From an uncultured Actinomycetes bacterium (GTDB lineage Bacteria; Actinomycetota; Actinomycetes; Nanopelagicales; Nanopelagicaceae): 34,724 bases of DNA. The translations under genes were made by a program, and so were the position numbers. The notes below the pieces were generated by a model. The model was not told the origin of the DNA. It was given only the letters and a program-made list of their open reading frames with translations, and ran no database searches. The stretch covers positions 1 through 34,724 of the forward strand of contig CAIQNN010000009.1 of the NCBI GenBank assembly GCA_903873185.1, given 5' to 3'. This document shows positions 17,215 through 25,006 of this stretch, one piece after another (the stretch's first letter is position 1; each line of letters starts with the position of its first letter).

Positions 17215-18192
17215 ATGAAAGCCCTTCAGTTCACCAGCCCAGGCGCCATGGCCGTCAATGAAATCGCAATTCCGCAAATTGCCGATGACGAGGTTTTGCT
17301 CGCCAGCCGCTCCGTTGGAATCTGCCATTCTGATATCGAACTGCTCGAAGGTCGCTACATAATTCCCTTCGAATATCCAGTCATCCCAGGACACGAATGG
17401 TCGGCTGAAGTAATCGAAATTGGCAAGAAGGTCAACAAGTTCAAAGTTGGCGACCGTGTCGTTGGTGAATGCGTAATTGGCCAGGAACATTTTGGTTTCA
17501 GTATCAGCGGTGCAATGGCTGAATTCTTCGTTGCAAAACAAGATTGGTTGCACAAGCTTCCAGATAATGTCTCTTACACGCAAGGCGCACTAGTTGAACC
17601 TTTCAGTTGCGGTTACTACGCCACTGTTCGTGCCGACAATATGGATGCCAGCGACACCGTAATGGTCTTCGGTGCTGGCCCTATCGGCCTTGGGGTTATC
17701 GCCGCCTCGGCAGCGAAAGGCGCCCGCGTTATTGTTGCCGAACCATCCGAAGCCCGAGCGAAAATTGCACTCGGCCTTGGTGCTGAAGTTGTTGTCGATC
17801 CAACCAAAACAGATTTCTTGGCTCAGGTCAGTGAGGTAACCAAGGGTGCCGGCGCATCAGTTGTTATTGATGCCAGTGGAAAACCACAAGCTATGGCAAG
17901 TACTTTCGAAGTTGCCGGTTTTCGCGCTCGAATAGTAATTATTGGAATCAGCGTCGGTGGCGAAGCGCCAGCTAAGTTGGGATTGATCCAATCTAAGGAA
18001 CTGCAAGTTCGAGGAATTATTGGCTCTCCTGGGGTTTGGCCAGAAACCATTCGCTTTATAGCCCGTACCGGAGTTGATCTCTCATCGATCGTGACATCTT
18101 CATTTGATCTTGCCGATGCTGATAAGGCCTACCAAGCGGTCTATAACGATAAAAGTCAGATCAAAGTTCACGTCACAAACAAGGCCTCTTAA
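17215..18192 (+). CDS. Zinc-type MDR alcohol/polyol dehydrogenase lacking the structural-zinc lobe
   Basis: 325 residues from ATG at 17215, chosen over ATG at 17203 because GAGAG precedes it at ribosome-site distance and MKALQF is the normal MDR start. Catalytic-zinc residues are present: Cys37 (GICHSD), His60-Glu61 (PGHEW) and Glu128 (LVEPFSCG). GAGPIG at 153-158 is the NAD(P) motif. The four-Cys structural-zinc loop of typical members is replaced by GECVIGQEHFGFSISG, so this protein binds one zinc at most. The short length agrees. It fits sorbitol/threonine-dehydrogenase-like enzymes of sugar catabolism. Its stop overlaps the start of the next MDR gene by 1 nt (TAATG), implying coupled translation and perhaps a shared pathway. 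Confidence 0.92.
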   Translation: MKALQFTSPGAMAVNEIAIPQIADDEVLLASRSVGICHSDIELLEGRYIIPFEYPVIPGHEWSAEVIEIGKKVNKFKVGDRVVGECVIGQEHFGFSISGAMAEFFVAKQDWLHKLPDNVSYTQGALVEPFSCGYYATVRADNMDASDTVMVFGAGPIGLGVIAASAAKGARVIVAEPSEARAKIALGLGAEVVVDPTKTDFLAQVSEVTKGAGASVVIDASGKPQAMASTFEVAGFRARIVIIGISVGGEAPAKLGLIQSKELQVRGIIGSPGVWPETIRFIARTGVDLSSIVTSSFDLADADKAYQAVYNDKSQIKVHVTNKAS

Positions 18193-19250
18193 TGTCAACA
18201 ATGCGCGCGGCTGTTTTGTATGACTTGCACGATCTGCGAGTTGAAGATGTACAAAAACCAACTTACGGTGAGAACGATGTGCTGATTGAAGTTTCTTACA
18301 ACGGTCTTTGTGGAACTGACGCTAGCGAATTTGCAAAGGGTCAGATCATGGTTCCGCTAAAGAGTCCACATCCCAACAGCAAACATGTTGGGGCAACAAT
18401 TTTGGGCCACGAATTCATTGGTACCGTCGTTGAAGCTGGAGTAAATGCGAAAGCGCTTATTGGTAAGCGCGTAGCTTGCGGTGCTGGAGTTGCTTGCGGT
18501 CAATGTAAACGTTGCAAAGAAGGTCGTACCAACCTCTGTGCCCATTACTACACACTGGGATTGAGTCTTCACGGTGGCTTAGCAGAGTTTGTGGCAGCTC
18601 CTGCCAATATATGTATCCCCATTCCAGATGATATTTCGGATGAACACGCTGCTCTTGCTCAACCACTAGCTGTCGGCATTCATGGAGTGCGCCGTTCCGG
18701 TGTTCAAAAAGGTGACACTGTGATTGTTCTTGGTGTCGGCGCAATTGGATCTTTCGTATGCGTTGCCCTTCAAGAATACGGCGTAGAAGTTATCGCCGTG
18801 GATATCGATGCCAATCGACTCAAGACCGCAGAACAACTTGGCGCAGGTAAAACAATTTTAATTGATCGTGATATTACGCCGGCTGATATCAAGGCGCTGT
18901 ATCCGGCGCAAGCCGATGTGGTATTTGAAACGTCAGGCGCACCCGGTGGACTAGCTCGAGCTCTGGGCCTCACCAAAATGGGCGGCACCTTGATGATGAT
19001 GGGTCTCAATAAGACGCCACAAGAACTCATTTTTGCCGATGCGGTTTTGCGTGAGGTAACTATGCAGACCACGGTCGCACATGTGTGCGCCGATGACATT
19101 CCAGATGCTCTGGATTTACTCAGAAGCGGAACTGTTGCCGAGCTTCTTACCGAAAAGATTATTCAACTGGAAAACGTTGCTGAAGCGTTTGAAGAGTTAG
19201 CTGCCGGCAAAGCAACCGGAAAGATTTTGGTAACCCCTAAACATGTATAA
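18192..19250 (+). CDS. Zinc-type MDR dehydrogenase (butanediol/sorbitol dehydrogenase-like)
   Basis: 352 residues. The catalytic-zinc site has Cys40 (GLCGTDASEF) and His73-Glu74 (LGHEF), while the Glu expected in ALxEPLAVG is Gln157 (LAQPLAVGIH). The structural-zinc cysteines are present at 102, 105, 108 and 116 (ACGQCKRCKEG...C). GVGAIG marks the NAD-binding fold (about 181-186). It oxidises a secondary alcohol of a diol or polyol. It is translationally coupled to the upstream MDR gene and overlaps the following dehydrogenase gene by 8 nt, so three genes act as one operon. The Gln substitution may affect zinc geometry. Confidence 0.92.
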   Translation: MSTMRAAVLYDLHDLRVEDVQKPTYGENDVLIEVSYNGLCGTDASEFAKGQIMVPLKSPHPNSKHVGATILGHEFIGTVVEAGVNAKALIGKRVACGAGVACGQCKRCKEGRTNLCAHYYTLGLSLHGGLAEFVAAPANICIPIPDDISDEHAALAQPLAVGIHGVRRSGVQKGDTVIVLGVGAIGSFVCVALQEYGVEVIAVDIDANRLKTAEQLGAGKTILIDRDITPADIKALYPAQADVVFETSGAPGGLARALGLTKMGGTLMMMGLNKTPQELIFADAVLREVTMQTTVAHVCADDIPDALDLLRSGTVAELLTEKIIQLENVAEAFEELAAGKATGKILVTPKHV

Positions 19251-20115
19251 AGTTGCAATCTTAGGAACTGGAAAAATGGGTTCCGCCATGGCCCGCGAAT
19301 TAGTTAAAGCCGACGTTCGCCTCTCACTGTGGAATCGAACTAAAGCGAGCGCTGATTCACTTTCTGATTCGCTTGAAAGTAATCTGGTCACGGTTGCCAC
19401 AACGGTCTCGGATGCCTTAAGGGATGCCGACATTGCAATTTGCACCTTTACTGATGGCAAGGTCACTCAATCTGTTCTGCTTTCCGATCCATCGATCCTT
19501 GAAAAAGCGGCGAGCAACTTAGTAATTGTTGACATGGGAACCAGTGGGGTTGAAGCAGCTAAGGCGCTTTCTTATTCAATTTCAACGACTGGCCTTCGAT
19601 TCGTTGATGCTCCAGTTTCTGGGAGCACGGCCACCATCGCCGCCCATCAACTCCTCGTGATGGCCAGCGGCTCAGTAGATGGAATTGAAGTGATCCGACC
19701 AATTCTGGAAATATTCGCAAAAAAGGTTGTCTACCTCGGCGAAGCTGGTGCCGGGCAAGCCATGAAATTAGCGGTGAATTTGATCGTGCACAGCCTCAAT
19801 GCCGCGGTCGGGGAAGCCCTAGCTTTAACAACAAAGTTTGGGATTGCGCCCGAGGAGGCCTATGACGTCCTCGAGGAGAGTGTGGTGGCAGCCCCATTTG
19901 TTAAATACAAGCGTTCAGCCTTCCTTGACGCATCCACCCCTGTTGCCATGCGAATTGATACCGTCGTCAAAGATATGGGCTTGATTCGAAACTTTGGCAT
20001 GAGCAGTGGAGTCTCACTCACCGCCGCCTGGGCGGTGGAGGATCTCTATCGTCAAGCCTGTGCTGCCGGATTTGAGGCTCAAGATATGGCCAACCTCTTC
20101 CGTTTTCTGCGCTAA
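19243..20115 (+). CDS. 3-hydroxyisobutyrate dehydrogenase-family oxidoreductase
   Basis: 290 residues, the family's normal length. The N-terminal Rossmann motif is VAILGTGKMGSAMAREL (4-20), with NRT at 31-33 favouring NADP(H). The substrate region reads VDAPVSGSTA (121-130), and the catalytic Lys175 and Asn179 lie in GAGQAMKLAVNL. Family members oxidise 3-hydroxyisobutyrate, tartronate semialdehyde or related beta-hydroxyacids, or reduce small aldehydes. The canonical DxST is DMGTSG here, which leaves the substrate open. The start overlaps the upstream MDR gene by 8 nt. No strong terminator follows; the next gene begins with its own promoter. Confidence 0.92.
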   Translation: MYKVAILGTGKMGSAMARELVKADVRLSLWNRTKASADSLSDSLESNLVTVATTVSDALRDADIAICTFTDGKVTQSVLLSDPSILEKAASNLVIVDMGTSGVEAAKALSYSISTTGLRFVDAPVSGSTATIAAHQLLVMASGSVDGIEVIRPILEIFAKKVVYLGEAGAGQAMKLAVNLIVHSLNAAVGEALALTTKFGIAPEEAYDVLEESVVAAPFVKYKRSAFLDASTPVAMRIDTVVKDMGLIRNFGMSSGVSLTAAWAVEDLYRQACAAGFEAQDMANLFRFLR

Positions 20116-20168
20116 GAGCCGCTTTTTCACCTTTATAACGAAAACGTAGTCAAACCGTTACTCGTAAT

Positions 20169-20201
20169 CCCTTGTTAACACTGTGTAGCCATGTGTAAAG
20201 T
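20169..20201 (+). promoter_or_regulatory. Promoter of the ABC-transporter operon with shared operator motif
   Basis: TTGTTA (20172-20177), an 18-nt spacer and TAAAGT (20196-20201) form the promoter. The -35 is embedded in CCCTTGTTAACACTG (20169-20183). A 14/15 match lies at 26718-26732, and the reverse complement (CAGTGTTAACAAGGG) matches the -10 region of the M24 promoter at 27531-27545. A repressor at this site would hide the -35. Confidence 0.6.
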
Positions 20202-20233
20202 CTCAGTGAACAAGACAAGTTGAAAGGCAGTGA

Positions 20234-21256
20234 ATGAGCTCTGTAGATCGCCGCGATGTCAAGAAATCCTCTCGCATTCAGATCTCTCGTGGAATGCGTA
20301 CGGTTTTAATTGGCCTTGCCGCTTTATACCTAGCAAGCGCTCTAATAGCTCCAACAAGTGTGAGTCGAATCGCTCAGATGGGAATGCTTCCTTTTGCGGC
20401 CGCATTGGCAATCGTTGGTTTAGGGCAGACCATGGTTATTCAACAAGGCGGCATTGATCTATCAGTCGCCGGCTCCGTCTCACTTGCTGTTGTGATCGTT
20501 ACATGGGGACCTGATCGTCATGATAATCGATTGATCCCAGCAGTCTTGGCTGCATTTGGCGCTGCGATCATCACTGGACTTATAAATGGCTTTCTAATTA
20601 CTCGGACCAAACTAAATTCAATCGTTGCCACGCTTGGAACTAATGCCATTCTCTACGGCGTAATGATGGGGCTATCCGGTGGCAGCCCGCGACGCACGAC
20701 AGAACGTCTTTCAAACTTTACAAACAACAAAATTTTCGGATTACCACATTCGATTTGGTTCGGTGTGATTGTCACGATCATCGTGACGGTAATTCTGAAG
20801 CGCACCGTTTTCGGTCGCCGTTTTGAAGCGGTCGGCGCAAATGCTCGCGCCGCTCGGGCCGCCGGATTAAAAGTCGGCCGTTACCAGATGAGCGCCTATG
20901 TCAACGCTCAAATTCTCTATTGCATCGCCGGAATAATTTTGGGTGGCGTAATTTCGCAACCTACGGCATATCAAGGCGACGATTATGTCTTGCCTTCCGT
21001 TGCTGTCGTAGTTCTCGGCGGTACTTCACTTTTAGGTGGTCGTGGCTTTCCTGCAGCATCGGCAATATCAGCGCTATTTCTTAAGCAACTAGATATGTTC
21101 GTACTTTCGCTTGGCGTGCCATATGGCGTTCGCACACTAGTAATTTCACTGAGTTTGATGATTGGCATCGCAATCTATGCCGTCAATTGGAGTTCGATTC
21201 GCCAAAAGCTGATGCGAAATTCCAAATCGAGAACTCTGAGTTCCGCAAGCGCGTAA
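20234..21256 (+). CDS. ABC sugar-type importer permease (RbsC family)
   Basis: 340 residues with about 9 hydrophobic segments, the size of RbsC/XylH permeases of the CUT2 group. GLGQTMVIQQGGIDLSVAG (about 62-80) is the family's strongest signature. The cytoplasmic coupling loop reads FEAVGANARAARAAGLKVGR (about 196-215), and GGTSLLGGRGFP lies near 265. It should pair with the permease half of the downstream fused ATPase protein to form a heterodimeric channel. AAAGGCAG upstream supports ATG at 20234. It is the first gene of the operon permease, binding protein, ATPase-permease fusion and dehydrogenase. Substrate unknown; five- or six-carbon sugars or polyols are typical of the family. Confidence 0.93.
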   Translation: MSSVDRRDVKKSSRIQISRGMRTVLIGLAALYLASALIAPTSVSRIAQMGMLPFAAALAIVGLGQTMVIQQGGIDLSVAGSVSLAVVIVTWGPDRHDNRLIPAVLAAFGAAIITGLINGFLITRTKLNSIVATLGTNAILYGVMMGLSGGSPRRTTERLSNFTNNKIFGLPHSIWFGVIVTIIVTVILKRTVFGRRFEAVGANARAARAAGLKVGRYQMSAYVNAQILYCIAGIILGGVISQPTAYQGDDYVLPSVAVVVLGGTSLLGGRGFPAASAISALFLKQLDMFVLSLGVPYGVRTLVISLSLMIGIAIYAVNWSSIRQKLMRNSKSRTLSSASA

Positions 21257-21263
21257 ATAGATT

Positions 21264-21285
21264 TCGGAGTCTGCGAGGACACCGA
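21264..21285 (+). other. Small intercistronic hairpin before the binding-protein gene
   Basis: TCGGAGTC (21264-21271) and GACACCGA (21278-21285) pair except for one A-A mismatch around a 6-nt loop. It lies between the permease stop and the binding-protein start, and may stabilise the downstream mRNA. There is no T-tract, so it is not a terminator. Confidence 0.35.
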
Positions 21286-21328
21286 TTAGTGCGTCAATGG
21301 TTGCCGCACGACTACGAAAGGAAGTAAG

Positions 21329-22417
21329 TTGATACGGTTTAAATCTCGAGCCGCTGTCGTGGCCAGTAGCATTGGTTTAGTTGCGGTTATGGCCGCATCT
21401 ACTCTTACTGCAACCGCCAGCAGTGCTGCTGGGCTACCTTCTTGGTGCGGCCCTAAGAAAATCACAATGGGATTCACCGATGGTTTTGGTGGAAACTCAT
21501 GGCGTCTAGTAACAACCGCCGCTGTTCGCGAAGAAGTTAAGCTCTGTCCAAATGTAACCAAGCTTTACTACGCAGATGGCCAAGGCAAGACCGACAAGGC
21601 AATTTCAGATATCAAGGGAATGGTTGCTAAGGGCGTAAAGGCTCTCGTTGTATTCCCAGATTCTGGACAAGCAATGCTTCCTGCACTTCGATCTGCTTAC
21701 AAAGCAGGCGTTGTAACCGTCCCTTACCGTGTGTGGGCTGGCGGCGTAGCTGGTAAGGATTACAACATCTTTATCGGTTCCGACTTCGTACTTGCCGGCA
21801 AGCTTTGGGGTAATTGGATCAAGAAGAACCTTCCAAACGGTGGAAACATCCTTTCACTCTCCGGCCCAGCTGGTAACAGCCAAGGCGTCGATGAGGCCAA
21901 GGGTCTTCAAAGCGTTCTTGGAAGCGATCCAAAGTACAAATTCATTGGAACACAACCATACGAAGTAACCAACTGGGATCCAGGCAAGGCACAGGAAGTT
22001 TTGACTGCTGCTATTGCTAAGTATCCAAACATTGATGTAATCACAACCGACTTCGGTCCATCAATTGTTTCAGCTCTTCAAGCCGCTGTTTCATCTGGTT
22101 GGAAAGTACCTGCAATTGCCGGTTCTGACGGAAACGTCCTCGGTTGCTTCTACGCAGACAACAAGGCTACCCAGCCAAACTTCAAAATGATGACTGTCTC
22201 TACACAGAACGACCACTCCCGTTTGGCAACAGACTGGGCGATCGCTCTAGCAACTGGTGGAAAGGTTCCTGCACAAAAGGCCTACCCATCAACAGCCTTC
22301 GAAGATTCCGTCTCTGGCAAGCCATCACCTGTCCAGTGCCGCAAGGATCTTCCTGGCGATGTCTACCTCTCAGCAAAAATGAGTGGTGCAGCACAAGCTA
22401 AGTTGAAGACCAACTAA
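21329..22417 (+). CDS. Periplasmic-type sugar-binding protein of the ABC importer
   Basis: 362 residues. A secretion signal (MIRFKSRAAVV then a hydrophobic run to about residue 25, ending ATASSAAG) is followed by a Periplasmic_binding_4-type domain: KKITMGFTDGFGGNSW at the start, IKGMVAKGVKALVVFP near 97-112 and NIDVITTDFGPSIVSALQAA near 235. No lipobox Cys is seen, so it may be released or held by another means, unusual for a monoderm binding protein. The start is TTG at 21329, supported by AAAGGAAG ending 5 nt before it; no ATG fits. Codon use is more uniform than in the neighbours, as expected for an abundant protein. It lies between the permease and the ATPase fusion gene and is followed by a strong hairpin. 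Confidence 0.93.
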   Translation: MIRFKSRAAVVASSIGLVAVMAASTLTATASSAAGLPSWCGPKKITMGFTDGFGGNSWRLVTTAAVREEVKLCPNVTKLYYADGQGKTDKAISDIKGMVAKGVKALVVFPDSGQAMLPALRSAYKAGVVTVPYRVWAGGVAGKDYNIFIGSDFVLAGKLWGNWIKKNLPNGGNILSLSGPAGNSQGVDEAKGLQSVLGSDPKYKFIGTQPYEVTNWDPGKAQEVLTAAIAKYPNIDVITTDFGPSIVSALQAAVSSGWKVPAIAGSDGNVLGCFYADNKATQPNFKMMTVSTQNDHSRLATDWAIALATGGKVPAQKAYPSTAFEDSVSGKPSPVQCRKDLPGDVYLSAKMSGAAQAKLKTN

Positions 22418-22430
22418 TAATAAATCGGAG

Positions 22431-22464
22431 TCAGATTGGCCATGGATTCCCGTGGCCAATCTGA
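22431..22464 (+). terminator. Strong hairpin after the binding-protein gene, partial terminator or mRNA stabiliser
   Basis: TCAGATTGGCCATGG (22431-22445) pairs with CCGTGGCCAATCTGA (22450-22464): 15 bp with one G-U pair and an ATTC loop. Only TTT follows, so termination should be incomplete. The likely role is to keep binding-protein mRNA more abundant than that of the downstream ATPase-permease gene. Confidence 0.7.
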
Positions 22465-22520
22465 TTTCCAATTTCCAAGTACCTGCATAATTGGTTAAAC
22501 ATAAGTATCAAATCAACGGA

Positions 22521-25004
22521 ATGGTGACCTCTGTGTCTAGCTCAGCTCTTCTCCTCTCAAACATCTCTAAGAATTTTTCTGGCGTGGCAGCATTAACTGA
22601 TGTCTCGTTTGAAGTTAATCCCGGAGAAGTTCATGCGCTATTGGGAGAAAACGGCGCTGGTAAATCAACGTTAATGAATGTGGCATCTGGAACTCTTAAA
22701 GCCGATGGCGGGCTGATCGAAATCATGGGAACCCAAATTGCTAATATCACGCCTGCGTTAGCTACTGAGCTTGGTCTAGCAATCGTCCATCAGCATCCAG
22801 CGGTATTACCGGATTTAACGATCGCCGAAAATATTATGATCTCGGTTCCTGAAAGTCTTTTGATGTCTGAAGGATCAACCGAAAAAACAATGCGCAAGAT
22901 CCTTGATGAATTTGGATTTACTGCCAGTCTCCGCGATCGCGTTGAGACCCTAACGGTCGCCCAGCAACACTTATTAGATTTAGCTAAAGCTTTTGCCATC
23001 AACCCTAAGATCCTAATTTTGGATGAACCAACCGCACCTTTAGGGCAAGAATCGGTCGAAATTCTCTTTAAGAAAGTACATGCCATCGCCCAGGCTGGTA
23101 CAGCTGTTATTTACATTACCCACCGCTTGGCGGAAGTTCGTGAGATCGCGAATCGAGTCACGATTCTTCGCGATGGAAAAGGTCGCGGAACTTCTAATGT
23201 CAGCGAAATATCTGACGATGAAATCATGACCAAGATCGTTGGACGGCAATTAGAGTCGACCTTCCCGCCAAAGCATGATGGCTCAATCAACGACGGCGAA
23301 TTTGTAAAGATTGAAAACCTCTCCAGCAATGATTTCCACGAAGTTTCCTTTGCCGCCTCCAAAGGTGAAATCATCGGGATTTCCGGTGTTGTAGGAAATG
23401 GTCAAAGCCAATTGATGAGGTCCTTGGTCGGTCTTGATTCCCACGCCGGAAAAATTATCGTCAATGGTAAAGAGATCGGCAACAAAGAGTTACTTCTAAA
23501 GACCGCCTACCTTCCTGCAGATCGCCATGGTGAGGGCCTCATGATGACACTCTCAGTTCGGGAAAATGCATCAGTCAGCGCGCTAGGAAAATTCAGCCAA
23601 GGGTTATTCATCAGCCGCAAACGTGAAGACAATGTGGTTTTGGCATCGCTAAGAGAGCTGGAAGTTAAAGCTCCGTCAATGGACTCACCGGTTTCGGCAC
23701 TTTCAGGCGGTAATCAGCAGAAGATTGTTATGTCTCGTTCGCTGCTTTCAGAGCCGATCATGATCATCGCAGATGAGCCAACTCAAGGTGTAGACGTGGG
23801 AGCTCGCGCTGAGATCTACAAGATTTTACGCAATGTTGCCAACAGCGGTATTCCCGTAATTGTTAACTCCTCTGATACCAAAGAGCTCGAGGGTCTATGC
23901 GATCGAGTTTTGGTGATGTCCCGGGGACACATTGTTCAATCGCTCGAGGGCGATCAAGTAACCGAAGAGAGAATGGTAGCTGCCGCGATTCAATCAACTG
24001 CGCTGAAGCGTCAGGAAATTGATGATGCCGTTGCCGCTTCTCAAAAGCGGACAATATCTAAAGTACTTCAATCTGATTTTGTACCACCCATAGTTCTAAC
24101 TGGAATGATTTTGGCGTTGGCGCTATTTATCTTCTCTAAGAATCACCTCTATTTCGGCTCCTACAACATAAACGCGGTGTTGGGCTTGGGCACCGGTCTT
24201 GGTTTCATTGCCTTGGGTCAAACTATTGTTTTGATGACCGGCGGAATTGATTTATCAGTTGGTCCGGCATCGGGAGTATTGCTTGTAGTCGCGTCGTTCT
24301 TTGTTAATGATGGCAAGTCTTTTTGGATAATTGCCATTGGATTCTTACTAATTCCAATTGTTGCAACAGTTATCGGCACTGCTAATAGTGCGTTGATTCG
24401 ATATGCGAAATTCACACCAGTCGCCGGAACGCTCACCGTCTACATCGCATTAATCGGTATTGGATTCCTACTTCGGCCCGCACCGGGTGGCTATTTGAAC
24501 GCCTCTGTCACTGACTTCCTGTTACGAAAGGTGGGTCCGCTGCCTGATGCTTTTATCGTTCTGGCAATTGCAGCGGTACTTCTTGAAATCGCACTTCGTA
24601 AAACTAAGTGGGGAATTCGCTTACGCGCCTCGGGTTCAAATGAAGAGTCGGCCCGCCGACTCGGAGTCAATATCAATCGAACGGTTTTTGGCGCTTATAT
24701 AGCATCCGCACTTTTTGCTGGAGTTGGCGCCATCATATTTATGGGACTGATTGGTGTGGGTGACCCAGCTCAAGGAACTTCATACACGTTGCAGTCCATC
24801 ACAGCAGTTGTACTTGGCGGAACAAGCCTGCTGGGTGGTCGCGGTTCCTTTGTTGGATCGCTGTTAGGTTCAGTCCTGATGGTGCAAGTTTTGAACGCCT
24901 GCGTATTTCTTAACCTTTCGCAGACTTGGCAGTACTTGTTCCAAGGTCTTTTAATCGTAATTGCAGCACTCTCTTACACATTAACTCGCAAAACCAGGAG
25001 GTAA
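22521..25004 (+). CDS. Fused ABC ATPase (RbsA-type, two NBDs) and permease (RbsC-type)
   Basis: About 827 residues from ATG at 22521; a TTG at 22491 and GTG at 22533 are alternatives. The first nucleotide-binding domain has GENGAGKS (42-49) and ILILDEPTAP, with the degenerate signature VAQQHLLDLA usual in RbsA. The second has a degenerate Walker A (VVGNGQSQ), a full LSGGNQQKIVMSRSLL signature and IMIIADEPTQGVD. From about residue 525 a full RbsC-like permease follows with no stop: GLGFIALGQTIVLMTGGIDLSVG, RASGSNEESARRLGVNI and GGTSLLGGRG. In most organisms these are two proteins. The fusion, with the separate permease upstream, implies one tethered and one free permease per transporter. Two nt separate its stop from the dehydrogenase gene. 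Confidence 0.93.
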   Translation: MVTSVSSSALLLSNISKNFSGVAALTDVSFEVNPGEVHALLGENGAGKSTLMNVASGTLKADGGLIEIMGTQIANITPALATELGLAIVHQHPAVLPDLTIAENIMISVPESLLMSEGSTEKTMRKILDEFGFTASLRDRVETLTVAQQHLLDLAKAFAINPKILILDEPTAPLGQESVEILFKKVHAIAQAGTAVIYITHRLAEVREIANRVTILRDGKGRGTSNVSEISDDEIMTKIVGRQLESTFPPKHDGSINDGEFVKIENLSSNDFHEVSFAASKGEIIGISGVVGNGQSQLMRSLVGLDSHAGKIIVNGKEIGNKELLLKTAYLPADRHGEGLMMTLSVRENASVSALGKFSQGLFISRKREDNVVLASLRELEVKAPSMDSPVSALSGGNQQKIVMSRSLLSEPIMIIADEPTQGVDVGARAEIYKILRNVANSGIPVIVNSSDTKELEGLCDRVLVMSRGHIVQSLEGDQVTEERMVAAAIQSTALKRQEIDDAVAASQKRTISKVLQSDFVPPIVLTGMILALALFIFSKNHLYFGSYNINAVLGLGTGLGFIALGQTIVLMTGGIDLSVGPASGVLLVVASFFVNDGKSFWIIAIGFLLIPIVATVIGTANSALIRYAKFTPVAGTLTVYIALIGIGFLLRPAPGGYLNASVTDFLLRKVGPLPDAFIVLAIAAVLLEIALRKTKWGIRLRASGSNEESARRLGVNINRTVFGAYIASALFAGVGAIIFMGLIGVGDPAQGTSYTLQSITAVVLGGTSLLGGRGSFVGSLLGSVLMVQVLNACVFLNLSQTWQYLFQGLLIVIAALSYTLTRKTRR

Positions 25005-25006
25005 CA

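Noticed and set aside
17107-17583. 158-codon minus-strand open frame across the SDR-MDR junction
   Set aside because: It overlaps coding sequence of two recognisable genes and its translation is not protein-like in composition.
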